Source: Alcaligenes ammonioxydans (GTDB lineage Bacteria; Pseudomonadota; Gammaproteobacteria; Burkholderiales; Burkholderiaceae_B). From it: DNA of 64,000 nucleotides. This document shows positions 61,166 to 64,000 of the stretch, in pieces; position 1 is the stretch's first letter; each line of letters begins with the position of its first letter. The stretch lies in the NCBI RefSeq assembly GCF_019343455.1, contig NZ_CP049362.1, positions 3,410,001-3,474,000 of the forward strand, given 5' to 3'. Made by a program: the position numbers and the translations under genes. The notes below the pieces were generated by a model. It was given only the letters and a program-made list of their open reading frames with translations. It was not told where the DNA came from and did not search any database.

Positions 61166-61672
61166 TCAATCACCATAGGAAGTGAAGACAGGCCGCAATT
61201 GCAATACGACCTGTTCACGATCAAGCGCGCAACGTTTCGGTTCATGGAGGTCGCCCAGCACGGCCACCACCTGACCTGGCTCAAACCGGCTGTGCAATTC
61301 GGGTTGAATCAACACCTCTATAAACGTCCTGCGCCCCTCGACGTCCAGACTAAGACGCAACAAGGGATAAACCAGCTTGAATACACCCGGCAGCAACTCC
61401 TCTTGAGCCACGATGCGCGCCTGGCATCGCAGCGCCTTCCTGGAGCGCAGCCGCTGATACACGCGTTGCTCGGGCCAGGCACGCCAATAACGCACAAGCG
61501 CTCGAGCACCAGCCACCAAGAAGCCCACCGGCACCACCAGCACGATGGCGACCAGATATGGTAAAAAACCACTCCATTCCAAAGCCATGCCGATACGTAC
61601 CATCATCGCCGCCAGACTCAGCGCCAGAAACATCCAAAGAAGCAGCCCTAGCATCTCAGCCCTTTTTCCCAA
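61166..61672 (-). CDS. Small membrane protein of the effector island, paralog B
   Basis: A 168-residue protein with two N-terminal membrane segments (about 7-26 and 36-56), then a soluble part with RYWRAWPEQRVYQRL, a beta-rich middle (VYPLLRLSLDVEGRRTFIEV) and CALDREQVVLQLRPVFTSYGD at the end. It resembles its neighbour at 61688-62173 over the whole soluble part, so the two come from a tandem duplication. I do not recognise the family. Being coded between vgrG and the DUF2169 adaptor, it may be a second immunity protein in the inner membrane or a helper in delivery. Confidence 0.7.
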   Translation of the reverse strand: MGKRAEMLGLLLWMFLALSLAAMMVRIGMALEWSGFLPYLVAIVLVVPVGFLVAGARALVRYWRAWPEQRVYQRLRSRKALRCQARIVAQEELLPGVFKLVYPLLRLSLDVEGRRTFIEVLIQPELHSRFEPGQVVAVLGDLHEPKRCALDREQVVLQLRPVFTSYGD

Positions 61673-61687
61673 AGCCGGAACCTGACA

Positions 61688-62173
61688 CTAATCCACATAC
61701 GGGCTGTGCACAGGTTTGAGCTGCAAAGCCACCTGCTCACGATCAATGGCGCATTGGCGTGGATCAGTCGCGTCACAGAGCACCGCCACCGTATTACCCG
61801 GCCTGAATCTGTACCCCAGTTCAGGCTGCATCAGCACATCCAGATCAACGCGTGTTCCCTGCACATCCAAAACCAGGCGTACCAAGGGATAAGCATGTGT
61901 GCGCCCTTCCCGCAATGGGGTGCACTCCACAATCTCCGCCTGTACCCGCACTGCATTTCCCCGGACCAGCTTTCTGTATCTGGCCTGCTCCGGCCAGGCG
62001 CGGTAATGCTGCATGAAATCGCGGCGCGTCGTCTCCAGCGCTATCAGGAAAAACAGGTACAAGAAAATAGAGATATAAAAGCCCGGCCCTTCCCACTGGG
62101 TCATCACGCCCACGTAGGTAATCATCGCCGTCAGGAACAAGAGCATTAAGCCTGTGCGTACCGCCGTTGCCAT
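61688..62173 (-). CDS. Small membrane protein of the effector island, paralog A
   Basis: A 161-residue protein with two N-terminal membrane segments (about 7-25 and 32-48), then HYRAWPEQARYRKL, the beta-rich stretch YPLVRLVLDVQGTRVDLDVL and the ending CAIDREQVALQLKPVHSPYVD. These match paralog B, 15 bp downstream. The function is unknown. It directly follows vgrG in the transcript with a 21-bp gap. Confidence 0.7.
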   Translation of the reverse strand: MATAVRTGLMLLFLTAMITYVGVMTQWEGPGFYISIFLYLFFLIALETTRRDFMQHYRAWPEQARYRKLVRGNAVRVQAEIVECTPLREGRTHAYPLVRLVLDVQGTRVDLDVLMQPELGYRFRPGNTVAVLCDATDPRQCAIDREQVALQLKPVHSPYVD

Positions 62174-62194
62174 CGTGAATCTGCCCCTCCTTGA

Positions 62195-64000
62195 TTACAT
62201 GAACAAATGCAGGATGGCCTTACGCAAACTCATCATCGATTTGTGCGTTTCCATGCCTATCTTCTTCAAGGCCAAGCCTTTCTTCTTGATATCGAGCATG
62301 ACCTCATCGTTTTTGAAGGTCGCCTTATCGATCTTGTAATAGGCCCACTGATAGTTCAGCCCATACGCCTGTGCCCGCATGCCCCAGGCATCCAGGGAAG
62401 CGCCTGTCCCGTTCAGGCGAAACCCCGTCACCCTTTCGGTGTGAGGCACCCAGAAGCGCTCCAGACTCGTGACATTGACCTTCCAGCTGGGCGTGGTGAT
62501 GTTCACCCCTGTTGAGGCGGTAATGTCCACGGGCCCGGAAATGCTTTTGGTCAGATTGCCGGTCAGGGTGTCAGTGACATTGCCAGTGGTAGTCAGGTCC
62601 ACATTACCCGTAACGGTTTCTTTAACATCGCCGGTCACGGTGTAGTCCACCGCGCCAGTAATCGTGCGGGTGTAGTCGCCGGTTTGAGTGGAGTTGCGGG
62701 TGCCGGTGATGGCGTCCGTGACCTCGCCCGTGACGGTATGGGTGACATCGCCGGTAATCGTTCTGCTCAGATCCCCGGTCAGCGTATCGGTCACATTGCC
62801 TGTCACCGTGCGCGTCACATCACCGGTGTGAGTGCGCGTCTGCTCGCCCTCTATGGTTTCGACCAGATCTCCGATGACTGTGCGTACAACCCCGCTATTG
62901 AAGGTCTCGGTTTCCAGATCCTGCACCGTGGTGGTGCGGGTCGCCATAACGCTCAAGGTATCGTGGCCGGTAATCACGGTAGTCCGGTTGCCATCGACGG
63001 TATGGGTTTCGTCCCCTTCAACTTCCGTGTCCAGATTGCGCTCGGCATGTAGCCAGATACGCTCCTGACCGGCCCTGTCCTCGAACATGAAGGCGTTGGC
63101 GTTGCTGGGGTCACCGTCTTTGGAGCGGCTCAAAAAGCCGCTTTGCGTCGCATTGTCCGGCAGGTTCCAGGGTGGCATATTGCTGGCGTTATACACGCGT
63201 CCGACCGCAATGGGCCGATCCGGGTCGCCCCCCAGAAAGTCCACAATCACTTCGTCGCCCACGCGGGGCAATTGAATGCCCCCAAAGCCGCCGCCTGCCC
63301 ACGGGCTGGAGACGCGCAGCCAGCAGGAGCTGTTTTCATTGGCCTGCCCATAGCGGTCCCACAAAAACTGAACCTTGATGCGACCATACTGATCGGTCCA
63401 CAGTTGCTCGCCGCTCTTGCCCACCACCTTGGCGGTTTGAGGGCCGTAGGTGCGTGGAACCGGCGTAAGCCGCAAAGGACGGTAAGGCTGGCTGGATGGC
63501 ATCACCCGAAAATCAATAAAGTAGTGGCTGGCCATGCCACTCTCACCGGTATGGCTGACATCGAGAAAATCGTAATCAACCTGGGTCACCAGGTAATCGC
63601 GATTGTCCTCCAGACGCGGATGATTGCGCACGGACAACACATACCCTGGCGCGACCCCGCGCGCATTGGTCTGGGCTTGCGCCTGACTGCGTACCGCCTG
63701 CAAGGCTTCGAGCCGCAAGCGAGAGTAATGCTCACCGTGGTGAGGCTCGGTGTAGCCACCCGCCCATTCGTACACTTCCAGATCACCCAAGGCGTGTTCA
63801 GCGGGGTTGCTGCGCGTGGCGTCCAGGCTGGCCCCCGGCTTGCAATAGTCGTAATCGGCCGTCGCGTAACGGCCCGGAGTGACTTGCTCATACGGGTGCC
63901 AGGCATGGATATGCTCGACATCGGGATGCGCTACCCGGTCGGGGGACACAAAGGGTAGTTCAGTCAACCAGGGCGCAGCCGCATGCTGGCCGGCATCATC
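62195..64000 (-). CDS. vgrG: VgrG (TssI) spike protein, N-terminus beyond the window
   Basis: The reading frame stays open to the window edge (base 64000), so only about 600 C-terminal residues are seen; the gp27-like N-terminal part is missing. The visible part has the end of the gp27-like region, the gp5-like OB-fold (QYGRIKVQFLWDRYGQ, SSPWAGGGFGGIQLPRVGDE, VDFLGGDPDRPIAVGRVYN), the FEDRAGQERIWLHAERN block, a needle of twelve 8-residue repeats and a C-terminal tail of about 110 residues that does not look like a known toxin. VgrG trimers form the spike on the Hcp tube and carry the PAAR-like effector coded downstream. Confidence 0.93.
   Translation of the reverse strand, partial: DDAGQHAAAPWLTELPFVSPDRVAHPDVEHIHAWHPYEQVTPGRYATADYDYCKPGASLDATRSNPAEHALGDLEVYEWAGGYTEPHHGEHYSRLRLEALQAVRSQAQAQTNARGVAPGYVLSVRNHPRLEDNRDYLVTQVDYDFLDVSHTGESGMASHYFIDFRVMPSSQPYRPLRLTPVPRTYGPQTAKVVGKSGEQLWTDQYGRIKVQFLWDRYGQANENSSCWLRVSSPWAGGGFGGIQLPRVGDEVIVDFLGGDPDRPIAVGRVYNASNMPPWNLPDNATQSGFLSRSKDGDPSNANAFMFEDRAGQERIWLHAERNLDTEVEGDETHTVDGNRTTVITGHDTLSVMATRTTTVQDLETETFNSGVVRTVIGDLVETIEGEQTRTHTGDVTRTVTGNVTDTLTGDLSRTITGDVTHTVTGEVTDAITGTRNSTQTGDYTRTITGAVDYTVTGDVKETVTGNVDLTTTGNVTDTLTGNLTKSISGPVDITASTGVNITTPSWKVNVTSLERFWVPHTERVTGFRLNGTGASLDAWGMRAQAYGLNYQWAYYKIDKATFKNDEVMLDIKKKGLALKKIGMETHKSMMSLRKAILHLFM
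62540..62827 (-). repeat. Twelve 24-bp tandem units coding VgrG needle octads
   Basis: The segment codes for exactly twelve 8-residue units of the form TG(D/N)VTxTV, for example TGDVTRTV, TGNVTDTL and TGDLSRTI. Octads with a fixed Gly are known from the triple beta-helix needle of phage T4 gp5. The units differ at DNA level, so this is protein-level rather than recent DNA repetition. It is not a CRISPR array. Confidence 0.9.

Noticed and set aside
62540..62827. A regular 24-bp repeat that could look like a CRISPR array
   Set aside because: There are no spacers; the units are contiguous, vary in sequence and code for VgrG octads.

Overview
The window reads as part of a betaproteobacterial chromosome, most likely Alcaligenaceae (an Alcaligenes-like organism). 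This rests on the GC-rich codon use of most genes, the resemblance of the capsule genes to the wcb and wbm genes of Burkholderia and Bordetella, and a TssQ-type lipoprotein in the type VI locus. No search was run, so the genus is an inference.

Region 1 (1-32765) is a surface polysaccharide (capsule) locus next to the 3' end of pgi. Seventeen or eighteen genes on the minus strand run almost without gaps, and many start and stop codons overlap. In transcription order they are: a 2524-residue iterative-type polyketide synthase (PKS) with no thioesterase; an alpha-oxoamine synthase; a KpsD/Wza-like lipoprotein; KpsM, KpsT and KpsE; a long coiled coil fused to a methyltransferase; WecB and WecC (UDP-ManNAcA supply); a TPR-glycosyltransferase; a heparinase-fold lyase fused to an alpha/beta hydrolase; two WbmS-like deacetylases; two glycosyltransferases; a processive-type family 2 glycosyltransferase; a short-chain dehydrogenase; and a membrane phosphoglycerol-transferase/sulfatase. 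An AT-rich asparagine-synthase-like gene faces the end of this operon. My reading is that the PKS and oxoamine synthase, with the dehydrogenase, make an unusual amino-lipid, possibly the capsule anchor. The middle genes would make and trim a ManNAcA-containing glycan and KpsMTE/Wza would export it. The Kdo-linker genes kpsC, kpsS, kpsF and kpsU are not in the window.

Region 2 (32766-38810) begins with about 1 kb of non-coding DNA. It holds an AT-rich stretch, a terminator-like hairpin in the leader of the capsule operon, and an orphan plus-strand terminator that suggests a small RNA. After it come an NCS2 purine/uracil-type permease, a DMT exporter gene broken at a run of seven G, a divergent MocR-type regulator with clear repeats in the intergenic space, and a second DMT exporter.

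Region 3 (38811-64000) is a type VI secretion locus. The core operon tssA-tssB-tssC-hcp-tssE-tssF-tssG is on the minus strand. A second minus-strand operon carries tssJ-tssK-tssL-tssM-tagF and a pseudokinase/PEGA membrane protein. Between them lie two plus-strand genes, for a TssQ-like lipoprotein and an FHA-like protein. Upstream of tssA, past a terminator, is an effector island: vgrG (cut by the window end), two paralogous membrane proteins, a DUF2169-pentapeptide adaptor, a second pentapeptide protein, a PAAR-like (DUF4150) protein with a PD-(D/E)XK-type nuclease tail, and its probable immunity gene. The ClpV (tssH) ATPase is not in the window.
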